NCBI RefSeq assembly: GCF_009928685.1
Contig: NZ_WWEO01000045.1
Coordinates: forward strand, 1,054,001 to 1,118,000
Reading direction: 5' to 3'
Length of the DNA: 64,000 nt
Source of the DNA: Mucilaginibacter agri
GTDB taxonomy: Bacteria; Bacteroidota; Bacteroidia; Sphingobacteriales; Sphingobacteriaceae
Below are positions 21,001 through 29,040 of this stretch, piece after piece. Both the position numbers and the translations under genes were made by a program. How positions within the stretch are numbered: position 1 is the stretch's first letter; each line of letters begins with the position of its first letter. Below the pieces are notes generated by a model. That model was not told the DNA's origin and made no database searches. It saw only the letters and a program-made list of their open reading frames with translations.

Positions 21001-21384
21001 GCCATCAGCATTAATATCTGCCATAACTACGCCGGTATGCCAGCTGTTTATACCGGTAACGCCGGCTTTCTCTGACACATCCTCAAATTTCCAGTTCCCT
21101 CTATTTATATAAAGGCGATTTTTGCCCTCATTAGAAGTGAAGTAGATATCGGGTTTACCATCGTTGTTAACGTCGCCTATAGCAACGCCGCCGCCATTAT
21201 AAAAATTTCTAAAGTTAAAAATGTTTAGTTTTTTACTATCTACAACCTCATTATTAAAACTAATACCCGTTTGCGAGCCTGGTAATTTTTCGAATAACGG
21301 CGGACCGGCCGCTTTTTCTTTATGAACGCAACTGCTCAAAACTATAGTAATGACCAGCAATGATATGTAGATCCGAAATTTCAT
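18082..21384 (-). CDS. FG-GAP/VCBS-repeat and ASPIC/UnbV lipoprotein (1100 aa)
   Basis: Large surface lipoprotein (lipobox VLSSC, Cys19). It contains many FG-GAP/VCBS-type repeats with calcium-binding loops such as GDVNNDGKPDIYFTSNEG, GDLNNDGWPDIYVSND and GDLDGDGDLDLVVNNE, arranged as two beta-propeller blocks. Between them, near residues 530-590, is an ASPIC/UnbV domain (VGARITVYGNGQQ ... FGLGNLNHVDSLIVLWPN). Proteins of this architecture are often encoded beside SusC/SusD pairs and are thought to be surface glycan-binding or scaffold proteins. The gene is 74 bp downstream of susD, and a strong terminator-like hairpin sits in that gap, so its level may be set well below that of SusC/SusD. 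Confidence 0.92.
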   Translation of the reverse strand: MKFRIYISLLVITIVLSSCVHKEKAAGPPLFEKLPGSQTGISFNNEVVDSKKLNIFNFRNFYNGGGVAIGDVNNDGKPDIYFTSNEGKNRLYINRGNWKFEDVSEKAGVTGINSWHTGVVMADINADGWLDIYVSNSGNQDGTKSANELYINQHDGTFKEMAHAYGLDDTGIGTQASFFDYDHDGDLDCFILTNSFRPISSFSYTKGMRDIRSKNNGQRLYRNDSGHFVDVSAEAGIYGSEIGFGLGVTVGDLNNDGWPDIYVSNDFFEHDYLYINQHDGTFKEQAKSAIGHVSLASMGSDMADINNDGYLDVFTTDMLPERDYRLKTTTKFDNYDVFNAKLQNDFHHQYEKNCLQLNNGDGTFSEIADMAGVEATDWSWGALTFDFNNDGWKDIFVSNGISKDLTDQDFLYYFGDDSTKMSVMQGGFDYKHFINKMPVTPIANYAFINQRDLSFKNKSEELGLATPSFSNGAAYGDLDGDGDLDLVVNNENMEAFVYRNMSSERKHTHFLKVKLNGSKPNTFGVGARITVYGNGQQQVLEQMPVRGFQSSVEPVLNFGLGNLNHVDSLIVLWPNMKQQTIANIKANQTVTLHQTNALQNAKFAPAPKPIFTNVTASVLAEKITHRENAYTDFDNERLIPKMLSTEGPKLAVADVNGDGLEDFFMGAAAGDTAKLLIQQANGTFKRVKQFAFEQEHTNDDVGAAFFDADGDGDQDLVVASGGNEMHEEGSYQMPRLYLNDGKGNFTRAFNGWPVMNLNASCVSINDYNGDGRPDIFIGARSVAGDYGISPSSILLKNEGGGRFTNVTQTIAPELMHFGMVTDAKWADIDGDGKQELVVVGDWMPVTIFKYRDNELKKIQELSGSEGWWNSLTIADVNNDGKSDLIAGNNGLNSKIRADEQHPTKLYVSDFDKNGRDECILVTYKSDGKAYPYNLYADMMAEMPILKKKFLHYKQYAGVGIESLFDKDQLEKAEVHTVKQTQSCVFYNKGNGEFSMKALPQRAQFSPVYAALITDLNGDGLNDILLGGNFYGLKPEVGRYDASYGVTLLRGKNNQFMYAEPAKTGLYLTGEIRDLKQIQTKKGTYLLVSKNNEPLQIFCKR

Positions 21385-21401
21385 TAAGTATCTTAAATTT
21401 T

Positions 21402-21427
21402 AAAAAAGCAGCCGTTTCCGGCTGCTT
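21402..21427 (-). terminator. Intrinsic terminator/attenuator after the SusD gene
   Basis: On the minus strand AAGCAGCC and GGCTGCTT form an 8-bp GC-rich stem with a 6-nt loop, followed directly by six T residues. It lies 31 bp after the SusD stop and 18 bp before the next gene's start codon. This is a textbook intrinsic terminator inside the gene row; partial readthrough would make SusC/SusD more abundant than the downstream genes. Confidence 0.8.
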
Positions 21428-21458
21428 CCTAAACATAACCAACTAAACTTAAACAATA

Positions 21459-23090
21459 TTAAAAACCTGCATACCCCGGATTTTGTGTAAGATTTGGATT
21501 GGCAATATGCTGATTTTGTGGTATCGGGTAAATTTCCCAATGATTATCAGCATCCTGCATTTTTTGTGGCTTTCTGGCACTGGCAAAATTTCCGAAGCGG
21601 ATACAATCCTGGCGCCTTACATTTTCCCAGGCCAATTCGCGTCCGCGCTCCAGGAATAAATTGTTCAATGTAAGATCGCTCATGGTCCAAGCATATTTCT
21701 GAACACCGCCATAAGCTCGCATGCGGATCTGGTTTACATAACCCAGATCAACATTCGATTGAGATCCATTACGTACGGAAGCCTCGGCTCGCATTAACAA
21801 CACATCCGCCAAACGAAAAATCACCATATCGTTATTCTGGCTTACTTGTATACCCGGATTAGGCCAGTATTTTACGTTTCTTAAACCTGCCAGGCGAAAA
21901 CTTGCAGCCGGGTTACTGATCTCCGTAATGTCAGAGTAAAAAGATAGGTCTAAACCCGTTTGCGCATCTTTTATTTTAAGCGTCGCATCGGTACTGTTGC
22001 TCAATACACCTGTATTAGGCGGGTAGGTTGCTATCTCGGCATATTGTTGCCCAATGATCCATTGCCCGGCACGCGCATCATTATAGGTGCGGTAAGTATT
22101 TTTGCCCCTTACAGAGTAAGTAGATGTGGTATCAAAATGGCTGTAGAATTCGGCGTTAGTACAGTAACCATTCCAACCACCACCAGATATTTGGTAGTTC
22201 TTATCATTTTGGTAATGTAGGGTCTGGGCAGCCCAGTTATTTCCTCCGATATTAACGTTATCAAAAGGTACAACAAAAATATTCTCCTTTGAACTTTGAT
22301 TCTCGATGGCAAAGTTATCGAAGTAGTTACTTTCTAAACTATAACCCGCTGTAATCACGGTATCGCAAACTTTAATACAATCTGCATAACGCGCCGTGCC
22401 TACATACTGCACAGAGTTAAGATACAGCTTGGCCAGTATGCAATCTGCAACATACTTGTTAATACGGCCATAATTAGTAAGGCTTCTGTCGGTAGACAAC
22501 TGCCCCATATTGGCTTTGATCTCGCTTTCAATAAAATCGTAAACCTGTTTGCGCGTGCTGTTTTTCACACCGTTCGGATTGGTATTGAAATCTGTAACCA
22601 GTGGCACGTTGCCATAAAGGTCCATCAACCAGTAATAATATAAAGCCCTTAGGGTTTTAAGCTCGGCATTAATGGCGGGCAAGGTAGCCGGTGCCGGATT
22701 TAAATTATTTACGATGCTTAAAATAAAGTTGATTTTGGTTACTCCCGAATACAAGTCGTTCCAGGCATCCTGTACTTGCTGTGTCTGCGAATTCCAGGTA
22801 TGTGTAAATAGCTGTATATGCTGGCCTGCAGCTAACCAGTCGTTTCCCCTGGCAGGTACTACTAACTCGTCTGACGACTCTTCCTGCAGATCGTGAAAGT
22901 TACCATCGGGAATGTTTCTCAACTGCGAATATGCAGGGGCAATACCTGCCGCTATCTGATCGGGTGTTTGCCAAAAGTTTTCATTTGCAACCCGGCTATA
23001 TACTTCCGGCTCGAGCTTTTTACAGCCTGCTGCACTTACCAGCAGGGTTAATGCAATACCCAGCTTTATATATTTGTATGAATGTCTCAT
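21459..23090 (-). CDS. SusD/RagB-family surface glycan-binding lipoprotein
   Basis: 543-aa SusD-like protein with lipobox SAAGC (Cys23), followed by KKLEPEVYSRVANENFWQT, the usual N-terminal start of the mature protein. The central region has the TPR-like helices that pack on SusC, and the C-terminus contains RLADVLLMRAEASVRNG, a hallmark SusD segment, and ends with the NPGYAGF-type tail. It sits on the outer leaflet of the outer membrane and forms the lid of the TonB-dependent transporter encoded 27 bp upstream. The ligand cannot be read from the sequence, but neighbouring genes suggest an N-linked or mannose-containing glycan or glycopeptide. Confidence 0.96.
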   Translation of the reverse strand: MRHSYKYIKLGIALTLLVSAAGCKKLEPEVYSRVANENFWQTPDQIAAGIAPAYSQLRNIPDGNFHDLQEESSDELVVPARGNDWLAAGQHIQLFTHTWNSQTQQVQDAWNDLYSGVTKINFILSIVNNLNPAPATLPAINAELKTLRALYYYWLMDLYGNVPLVTDFNTNPNGVKNSTRKQVYDFIESEIKANMGQLSTDRSLTNYGRINKYVADCILAKLYLNSVQYVGTARYADCIKVCDTVITAGYSLESNYFDNFAIENQSSKENIFVVPFDNVNIGGNNWAAQTLHYQNDKNYQISGGGWNGYCTNAEFYSHFDTTSTYSVRGKNTYRTYNDARAGQWIIGQQYAEIATYPPNTGVLSNSTDATLKIKDAQTGLDLSFYSDITEISNPAASFRLAGLRNVKYWPNPGIQVSQNNDMVIFRLADVLLMRAEASVRNGSQSNVDLGYVNQIRMRAYGGVQKYAWTMSDLTLNNLFLERGRELAWENVRRQDCIRFGNFASARKPQKMQDADNHWEIYPIPQNQHIANPNLTQNPGYAGF

Positions 23091-23117
23091 TTTCTTATAA
23101 TTTTTGGTTTACATTAA

Positions 23118-26099
23118 TCATTTAAACGCTACGCTTGCTCCTAAAATAAACGTTCGGCTTTTGGGGTAATACCCATAGCCATACATATTGGCATCGATGT
23201 AAGATTGAGCCGAATCACCGTTCACCACCTCGGGGTCTATGCCTTTATATGGTGTGAAGGTTAACAGGTTTGATCCGGTAACATATACACGCAGATTGTC
23301 GAGGCCTTTAATTTGTCTGAAATTGTAAGCAAGGGTTACGTTATCCAATTTAAGGTACGAAGCATTTTGAAGCCAGTAATCGGAGGTGGTTTGCGAACCC
23401 CGGATGCCATTGGTAAGGGCATTATGAGTTACGTTATTCCCCGGCAGCCTGCTGTAGTTGCTAACGATGTTGTCGTAGTTATTGAATAGCTTTTGGCCGT
23501 AAACCCCGCGTAAAAAGAAGTTAAGGCTTAATTGTTTATAGTTGAAAGTATTGCTTATACCATAAGTAAATTTAGGTGTTGGGTCAATGTAATCGTATTT
23601 AGCTTTGCTGATATCCGGTGTGGTATTGCCAGCAGCATCATAATAAAGTTGGTTGCTGTTGGATGTTGGCGAAATTGCTGAGGCAACTCCGGCAAATTTA
23701 GGCAGGTAGAATACATAAGGCGACTGACCAACCTTTAAGTAGGTAAGATAGTTATTTTGATAACCACGGCCCTGCGCTACACCGATTGGCACCATGTCAG
23801 TAGAAATATCGGTGCCATTATAGGAGCCAGATAAGCTGGTAATGGTTGTTTTAGTAAACGTAATCTGTCCGGATGGGCTCCAGGAAAAATCTTTGCCTTT
23901 AATTACGTCGCCCGACAATTGGATTTCCAGACCTTTGTTCTTTAAATCGCCCACGTTAGCCAGGATACTATTGTATACATAAGGCGGCACTGGTACGGTA
24001 TAGTTAAACAAGAGGTCTTTAGTTTTATCGTTAAAGGCGTTGATGTTACCGGTAAAGCGACTATTAAACATCGAGAAGTTAAAACCTATATTACGACCAA
24101 TTCTGCGTTCCCATTGCAAATCTGCGTTGGCGTTCTGTATCGGCGTGTAAGAATCAGGATATTGGTTTGTGGGGTTGCCTGGGGTGTAGAAACGACCACC
24201 GCTGCCCAGCAATAACAAAGTGTTATAAGGATTAATGGCATCCTGGTTACCCACCACACCATAGCCTGCATTGATTTTTAAATCATCCAACCAGGTTACA
24301 TTTTTCAGGAAGCTTTCGTTTTTAATACGCCAGGCAGCCGATACCGAAGGGAAGCTCCCCCATCTGTTATTTGCACCAAACTTATTAGACCCATCTCGTC
24401 TGAAACTGGCAGTTAAGTAGTAAGTAGAGTTATAGTTATACTGCGCCCTTGCAAGGTATGATTCAATGATAAACTCTTCTTTATACGAGCTGATCACATT
24501 CTTAGCCGAGTTACCTGCACCAAGGTTGTTGTCGCCTAAATCCTCAACCAGATACTCCTGACCAGAAGCGTTAAAATTACTGTTAACAAAGTCGTTAAAT
24601 TCATACACCAGCGTACCGCTTAGATGATGCTTGTTAAAGTCTTTCAAAAAATTTAAATGCACATCACCTTTTTTAGAGTCGACATTGGCATTCCCCTGGC
24701 TGGCATTATTTTTATTGCCTACACCGGGCAGCACAGGCTGAAAAAAGCCGGTTTGGGTATTGAGGTGTGATATCGAACCTGTAGTCCCCAATGTTAAGAA
24801 GCTTAGTAATTTATAGTCGACCTTTGCATATAATTGGGTCAGATAATCGTTTGACGTATTGGTTTGCAACATTTGCTGCGCTACAGGGTTTTGCTCGTGA
24901 TAGTCGAAATAACCATAATAGCTACCATCGGGGTTTGTAACCGGAAAAGTTGGCGGCGTAGTATTTACATATTCAAATATGTTATAATCGGCCAGCTTGC
25001 GTTTGTTCTGACTATAGGATAACGTGGTTTGGATATTAAGTTTATTGTTAAGCGCTTTCTGCTCGGCACTAAATCTTAATCCTAATTGCTCTTTATTAGT
25101 ATTAATCACAATGCCTTGTTGGTTCATGTAGTTTAATGAAGCACGGTAATTAAAGGTCTCTGTTCCACCCGAAACACCAAGATTATTGCTATTGGTAAAA
25201 GCGGTACGGGTAATTGCTTTGAGCCAGTCAGTGTTAGCGCCTTTATCTAAAGCACTAATTGTTTGCTGATCGATATTAGGAATCTGCTGTACCGCAGAAC
25301 GCCATTCATCGGCACTAAGCAGGTTATAGTCCCCACGTAATTTATCTATAGCCGCATAACCGTTATACTCAACCCTTGTACGGCCTGCTGCGCCTTTTTT
25401 AGTGTTGATAATGATAACGCCGTTTGCACCACGTGAACCATATATGGCGGTTGCCGAAACATCTTTCAAAACATCATAAGATTCGATGTCCGAAGCAGGG
25501 ATGTTTGAGATTTGATTCGGGTTATCTAACGGGATACCATCTACCACAATAAGCGGAGTCTGTCCACCGCTTAGCGATGTTTGTCCGCGCAGGCGCACAA
25601 TCAAGTTAGCGTTTGGATCGCCACCGGGCTGCGTTATTGATAAGCCGGGCACCTTTCCCTGAATTTGCTGCAAAGGGTTGCTGATAACGCCTGGATTAAA
25701 ATCTTTTGCAGTAACGTTTGCTACGGCACCGGTTAAATCTTTTTTCCGTACCGAGCCGTAACCCACAACAACCACATCATTTAGTGTGGTACTACTCGAG
25801 ATAAGGGTTACATTTAGTGTTTTACCTCCCGTTAATGGAACTTCTTTTGGAGCGAAGCCAAGGAAAGAGAATCGAAGAGCTTTTACCGAGGCTGCAACGG
25901 TGATGGTGTATTTACCATCTGGTTTAGTTGCAACGCCCCCCGTGCCTCCTACCGGCGCCACAGTGACTCCTGGTAAAGACACGCCCCGCTCATCGGTAAC
26001 GGTACCTGATATTGTCAAATTTTGACTAAAAGCCATTGCAGACTGAAGTACAAAAGCGAAAAGTAAACAGGCCGTTTTTAGAAACTTCTCGTTGTTCAT
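23118..26099 (-). CDS. SusC/RagA-family TonB-dependent outer-membrane transporter
   Basis: 993-aa TonB-linked transporter. The signal peptide ends near residue 25 (AMAFSQ). A carboxypeptidase-regulatory-like domain covers ~28-105 (ISGTVTDERGVSLPGVTV). The TonB-box region and plug follow (DVVVVGYGSVRKKDLTGAV; GSRGANGVIIINTKKG near 220-235), then a beta-barrel ending in the C-terminal aromatic-rich strand FILGASVAFK. It imports oligosaccharides with SusD. It is the first gene of its transcript; a palindromic operator matching two other promoters in the window lies just upstream of its start, over the probable transcription start. Confidence 0.97.
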   Translation of the reverse strand: MNNEKFLKTACLLFAFVLQSAMAFSQNLTISGTVTDERGVSLPGVTVAPVGGTGGVATKPDGKYTITVAASVKALRFSFLGFAPKEVPLTGGKTLNVTLISSSTTLNDVVVVGYGSVRKKDLTGAVANVTAKDFNPGVISNPLQQIQGKVPGLSITQPGGDPNANLIVRLRGQTSLSGGQTPLIVVDGIPLDNPNQISNIPASDIESYDVLKDVSATAIYGSRGANGVIIINTKKGAAGRTRVEYNGYAAIDKLRGDYNLLSADEWRSAVQQIPNIDQQTISALDKGANTDWLKAITRTAFTNSNNLGVSGGTETFNYRASLNYMNQQGIVINTNKEQLGLRFSAEQKALNNKLNIQTTLSYSQNKRKLADYNIFEYVNTTPPTFPVTNPDGSYYGYFDYHEQNPVAQQMLQTNTSNDYLTQLYAKVDYKLLSFLTLGTTGSISHLNTQTGFFQPVLPGVGNKNNASQGNANVDSKKGDVHLNFLKDFNKHHLSGTLVYEFNDFVNSNFNASGQEYLVEDLGDNNLGAGNSAKNVISSYKEEFIIESYLARAQYNYNSTYYLTASFRRDGSNKFGANNRWGSFPSVSAAWRIKNESFLKNVTWLDDLKINAGYGVVGNQDAINPYNTLLLLGSGGRFYTPGNPTNQYPDSYTPIQNANADLQWERRIGRNIGFNFSMFNSRFTGNINAFNDKTKDLLFNYTVPVPPYVYNSILANVGDLKNKGLEIQLSGDVIKGKDFSWSPSGQITFTKTTITSLSGSYNGTDISTDMVPIGVAQGRGYQNNYLTYLKVGQSPYVFYLPKFAGVASAISPTSNSNQLYYDAAGNTTPDISKAKYDYIDPTPKFTYGISNTFNYKQLSLNFFLRGVYGQKLFNNYDNIVSNYSRLPGNNVTHNALTNGIRGSQTTSDYWLQNASYLKLDNVTLAYNFRQIKGLDNLRVYVTGSNLLTFTPYKGIDPEVVNGDSAQSYIDANMYGYGYYPKSRTFILGASVAFK

Positions 26100-26150
26100 A
26101 AAAATGGTTTTAAGGTTAAATAATTAGCTTTAGAAAAGTGCTTATTTTTT

Positions 26151-26174
26151 GTGAACCAGTATGTACCGGTTCAC
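26151..26174. promoter_or_regulatory. Operator upstream of the SusC gene (GntR-type palindrome)
   Basis: A 24-bp inverted repeat with 7-bp perfect outer arms GTGAACC/GGTTCAC. Its centre contains ACCAGTATGTACC (26155-26167), which differs by one base from the core ACCAGTATATACC found upstream of the GntR gene and the M81 gene. It starts where the -7 box ends, so a bound protein would cover the transcription start, consistent with repression. Confidence 0.7.
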
Positions 26175-26206
26175 AATTATAATAATTTAATTTTTAATAT
26201 TCCAAA
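26172..26206 (-). promoter_or_regulatory. Predicted promoter of the SusC-led transcript
   Basis: Reading the minus strand, TTTG (complement of 26203-26206) is followed 23 nt later by TAATTGTG (complement of 26172-26179), close to the Bacteroidota TTTG/TAnnTTTG pattern. The M81 gene has nearly the same arrangement (TTTG, 22 nt, TAATTGTC) in front of the same operator. Inferred from pattern only. Confidence 0.5.
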
Positions 26207-26310
26207 CATTGAAGACGTTTTTTTATGAAATATTTTTCCGGCTAAAAATCAACAGAAAAGAAACGAAGAAAACAGGGAGACAACGCACCTAAATCACTGA
26301 AAGCGTTGGG

Positions 26311-26343
26311 ATATAAAACAAAAAGCCAGCTATGAGCTGGCTT
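26311..26343 (-). terminator. Intrinsic terminator of the GntR-CutC transcript
   Basis: AAGCCAGCT and AGCTGGCTT form a perfect 9-bp stem with a 3-nt loop at 26323-26343. On the minus strand it is followed by TTTTTGTTTTAT. It lies 45 bp after the stop of the GyrI-like gene and separates that transcript from the SusC promoter. Confidence 0.85.
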
Positions 26344-26388
26344 AATTATTAGTTATTATTTAACTATTATTTTATAACAATAATAATA

Positions 26389-27267
26389 TCAGTATATAGG
26401 GTAAATAACCCGGATGTTCTGATCCTTTTTTAAATCCCACGCAAGAGAATAAGCCTCTAATACTTGAGCTACCTTGGTTAGATGATAATCTGCCATATAC
26501 CTATCCATAGCCGAATATAGTTGATGCAGATCTGCATAATTGCCTTTATAGGCCCCTACAAGTAAACGACCATCTGCGGGGAACTTTAAGAATTTAAATC
26601 CATGTCCGTTTTGTACTTCCTGAGTTACCGGCAATGCTACGGTTAGCTCTATCTTATTGCCGACCGGGAAAAAGGAAAGGTAATAATAGTCTTTGTCAAC
26701 AGATATCGAATTACGGCTTAAAAAGGCTTTTATATCTTTCAACATGCCCGGCACTTGCGCAAGCATACTATCTTTCGTTACAAGTTTTTGCGTTGTACAC
26801 AAAACGCGATCCGTAACTTTCACAATTTGAATGGGGAAGCCGTAAATAGCGTTGGGGCTTTCAACAAAATTTTTCAGATCGGCAAGCTGTCGCTCAATCA
26901 TATCATCATCGCTTATCTTAGTAATCAACCATCTGAAGCCACTTTGTTGCACAATCCATTGCACTTGTGAAGCGGTATCAACTAATGGCATGATGGCGAT
27001 ATGCTCAGCAGCTGCATCGCGGTTGTCTTTTTGCAGAATCGTAAATGATGCCGGATTATTAACCTTTATGGTTATTTGGCGGTTTTCAGAACCAAAAAAT
27101 GTTTTATTCCATTTATGCCATTGATTAATATCAGACAGTTGTGGAGATAAGTTAAATACCGACGCTTTAACTATTGTCTTGTAGACTACGGTATAATTGA
27201 AAAATCCTGCCCCAACTACTATTAAAGCAATTACAGGCAGGATAATCCGGTACATTTTTAGTTTCAT
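26389..27267 (-). CDS. Membrane-anchored SRPBCC/GyrI-like protein
   Basis: 292-aa protein beginning MKLKMYRIILPVIALIVVGA, one N-terminal membrane anchor. The rest resembles an SRPBCC (START-like) domain followed by a GyrI-like small-molecule-binding domain (FLKFPADGRLLVGAYKGNYADL ... QVLEAYSLAWDLKKDQNIRVIYPIY). The reading frame stays open upstream to 27567, but that part only translates CutC out of frame. The ATG at 27267 overlaps the CutC stop as ATGA, a typical coupling arrangement, so I take it as the start. Its role in the locus is unknown; binding of a small ligand at the membrane is an inference from the fold. Confidence 0.8.
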   Translation of the reverse strand: MKLKMYRIILPVIALIVVGAGFFNYTVVYKTIVKASVFNLSPQLSDINQWHKWNKTFFGSENRQITIKVNNPASFTILQKDNRDAAAEHIAIMPLVDTASQVQWIVQQSGFRWLITKISDDDMIERQLADLKNFVESPNAIYGFPIQIVKVTDRVLCTTQKLVTKDSMLAQVPGMLKDIKAFLSRNSISVDKDYYYLSFFPVGNKIELTVALPVTQEVQNGHGFKFLKFPADGRLLVGAYKGNYADLHQLYSAMDRYMADYHLTKVAQVLEAYSLAWDLKKDQNIRVIYPIY

Positions 27268-27989
27268 GAATTTAAAATAGCTACCATTGCCCTTACTTCC
27301 TCTTCTCTGGAAATGTACACATGGCCGTAATCTGATATCGCCAGATTGATATATCGAAGTGGGTTTTCGGCCTGCGCCCTGGCAGAGGCATGGAACTGAG
27401 TCGCTCCACTTTCGGCAATCAACTGTTTTAAGTTTGATGAATTTACACCAGCACCCGGCATAATAATAATCCTGCCTGCCGCTTGTGCTACAAGCTTTCC
27501 CAACACTTCGCCGGCATCCGGCGCAGCACTTTTCTGACCAGATGTTAGCACTCGCTCGCATCCGCAATTAATAATATCCTCCAGCGCCTGATAAGGATCG
27601 GGGGTGCCATCAAAAGCACGGTTGCAGGTAACACCCATTGGGCCGGCCCATTCTACTATGCGCTTAAGCCATTCGGTATCTATTTCGGCGTTTATGGTTT
27701 GTGTGCCTACGGAAATTCCATTACAACCTAGTTCTTTGCAAATCTCAATATCTTTTTTGATGATGGCATATTCATCTTCGCTGTAATAATAATTACCAGA
27801 ACGGGGCCTGATAATAGGATACAAATCGATGCCTATTTTTTCGCGCACATGCTTAATAGTGCCATAACTTGGGGTGGTGCCGCCTTCAATAGGATTGTCA
27901 CAAAGTTCAACCCTTACAGCTCCGCCCCGCTCGGCCACCAGGCACGATTGGATATTAAAAGCACATACTTCCAGAATTCTTTCAGACAT
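27264..27989 (-). CDS. cutC: CutC family protein (TIM barrel)
   Basis: 241-aa CutC-family protein: ILEVCAFNIQSCLVAERGGAVRVELCDN at the N-terminus and the barrel motifs RPRSGNYYYSEDEY, NRAFDGTPDPYQALEDI and IMPGAGVNSSNL are all present. The family was linked to copper tolerance in E. coli, but the biochemical activity is disputed and many Bacteroidota copies sit in glycan loci next to glycosylasparaginase and hexosaminidase genes, as here. It lies 21 bp after the glycosylasparaginase gene and overlaps the next gene by 4 bp. A role in sugar or amino-sugar metabolism is at least as likely as copper handling. Confidence 0.93.
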   Translation of the reverse strand: MSERILEVCAFNIQSCLVAERGGAVRVELCDNPIEGGTTPSYGTIKHVREKIGIDLYPIIRPRSGNYYYSEDEYAIIKKDIEICKELGCNGISVGTQTINAEIDTEWLKRIVEWAGPMGVTCNRAFDGTPDPYQALEDIINCGCERVLTSGQKSAAPDAGEVLGKLVAQAAGRIIIMPGAGVNSSNLKQLIAESGATQFHASARAQAENPLRYINLAISDYGHVYISREEEVRAMVAILNS

Positions 27990-28010
27990 AGTATAACATT
28001 TATGGTTAAA

Positions 28011-29036
28011 TTAAGAAAAATAGCTTTTAGCAGGCACAACCTGGTCAACCTGGTTGCTTCTTACTGAGTAAGAAAACCCGGGCTGAAGGCTGTATCCGCC
28101 GACTTCGCCTTGCTTATTTAGGGCAACAAACGCTACCTGAATCTTTTTGGCACGCTCTGGGCCGCGTTGCACAATCCGTTCTACCGCTTTTTTACAGGCG
28201 TCCTCAGGTTTTAACCCCTGGCGCATTAACTCCACTACCAAATGAGAGCCTACAATCCTGATCACTTCTTCGCCAACACCCGAGGCGCTTGCTGCACCAA
28301 CTTCGTTGTCGACATACAATCCCGCCCCAATCACCGGCGAATCTCCAACCCGACCATGCATTTTGTAAGCTAATCCGCTGGTTGTACAAGCCCCGCCCAG
28401 GTTACCATTTGCATCCATAGCCACCATACCAATGGTATCATGATTTTTGGGGCCGCCAGGCATGGGATCTGTTTTTTTATCGTATAAACGGTTTTCTACA
28501 TTTATCTCCGGATTGTATTTCGATGTTTTGAGCCACTCCTGCCAATCCTTTTTACTTTTATCGGTAAGCAGATTTTTTCTCTTAAAACCATTGGCCAAGG
28601 CAAACTGCAGAGCGCCCTCCCCTACCAAAATAATGTGCGGGGTTTTCTCCATCACTAAACGCGCAACAGAAATGGGGTGCTCAATATCCTCGAGGCACAT
28701 AACAGAGCCGCAATTGTAGTTTTCATCCATGATGCAAGCGTCAAGGGTAACAAAACCATCCCGGTCCGGCAAGCCACCATAGCCAATGGTTTGGTTGTTG
28801 GGATCTGATTCGGGTATTTTAACACCTGCTTCTACAGCATCGAGCGCACGGCCGCCTTTGCTTAACACATCCCACGCCCCAACGTTGGCCGTTTTGCCGA
28901 AATCCCATGTTGAAAGCACTATAGGGCTCCCCTTTACGGCTTCGGCTTGCTGTGGCAAACCAAGGGCAACCTTATTGGTCAGTATTGCTGCAGATCCCAA
29001 TAAAGTTGCACCTATAAACTTTCTGCGTGATTGCAT
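28011..29036 (-). CDS. N4-(beta-N-acetylglucosaminyl)-L-asparaginase (glycosylasparaginase)
   Basis: 341-aa Ntn-hydrolase that cleaves the GlcNAc-Asn bond left after N-glycan trimming, releasing aspartate and the amino sugar. The N-terminus MQSRRKFIGATLL is a twin-arginine-like signal, so export to the periplasm is likely. The autoprocessing site HDTIG is at 199-203, giving Thr201 as the new N-terminal nucleophile of the beta subunit. The later motifs GRVGDSPVIGAGLYVDNEVG and the GVGE loop also fit the family. It starts 4 bp after the glycosidase stop and lies 21 bp before CutC. This enzyme is the clearest hint that the locus handles Asn-linked glycans. Confidence 0.92.
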   Translation of the reverse strand: MQSRRKFIGATLLGSAAILTNKVALGLPQQAEAVKGSPIVLSTWDFGKTANVGAWDVLSKGGRALDAVEAGVKIPESDPNNQTIGYGGLPDRDGFVTLDACIMDENYNCGSVMCLEDIEHPISVARLVMEKTPHIILVGEGALQFALANGFKRKNLLTDKSKKDWQEWLKTSKYNPEINVENRLYDKKTDPMPGGPKNHDTIGMVAMDANGNLGGACTTSGLAYKMHGRVGDSPVIGAGLYVDNEVGAASASGVGEEVIRIVGSHLVVELMRQGLKPEDACKKAVERIVQRGPERAKKIQVAFVALNKQGEVGGYSLQPGFSYSVRSNQVDQVVPAKSYFS

Positions 29037-29040
29037 ATTG

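Noticed and set aside
27268..27567. Upstream extension of the GyrI-like gene frame (100 extra codons).
   Set aside because: It merely translates CutC in another frame, with unnatural Cys/Arg/Ser-rich composition. The ATG at 27267 overlapping the CutC stop is the credible start.
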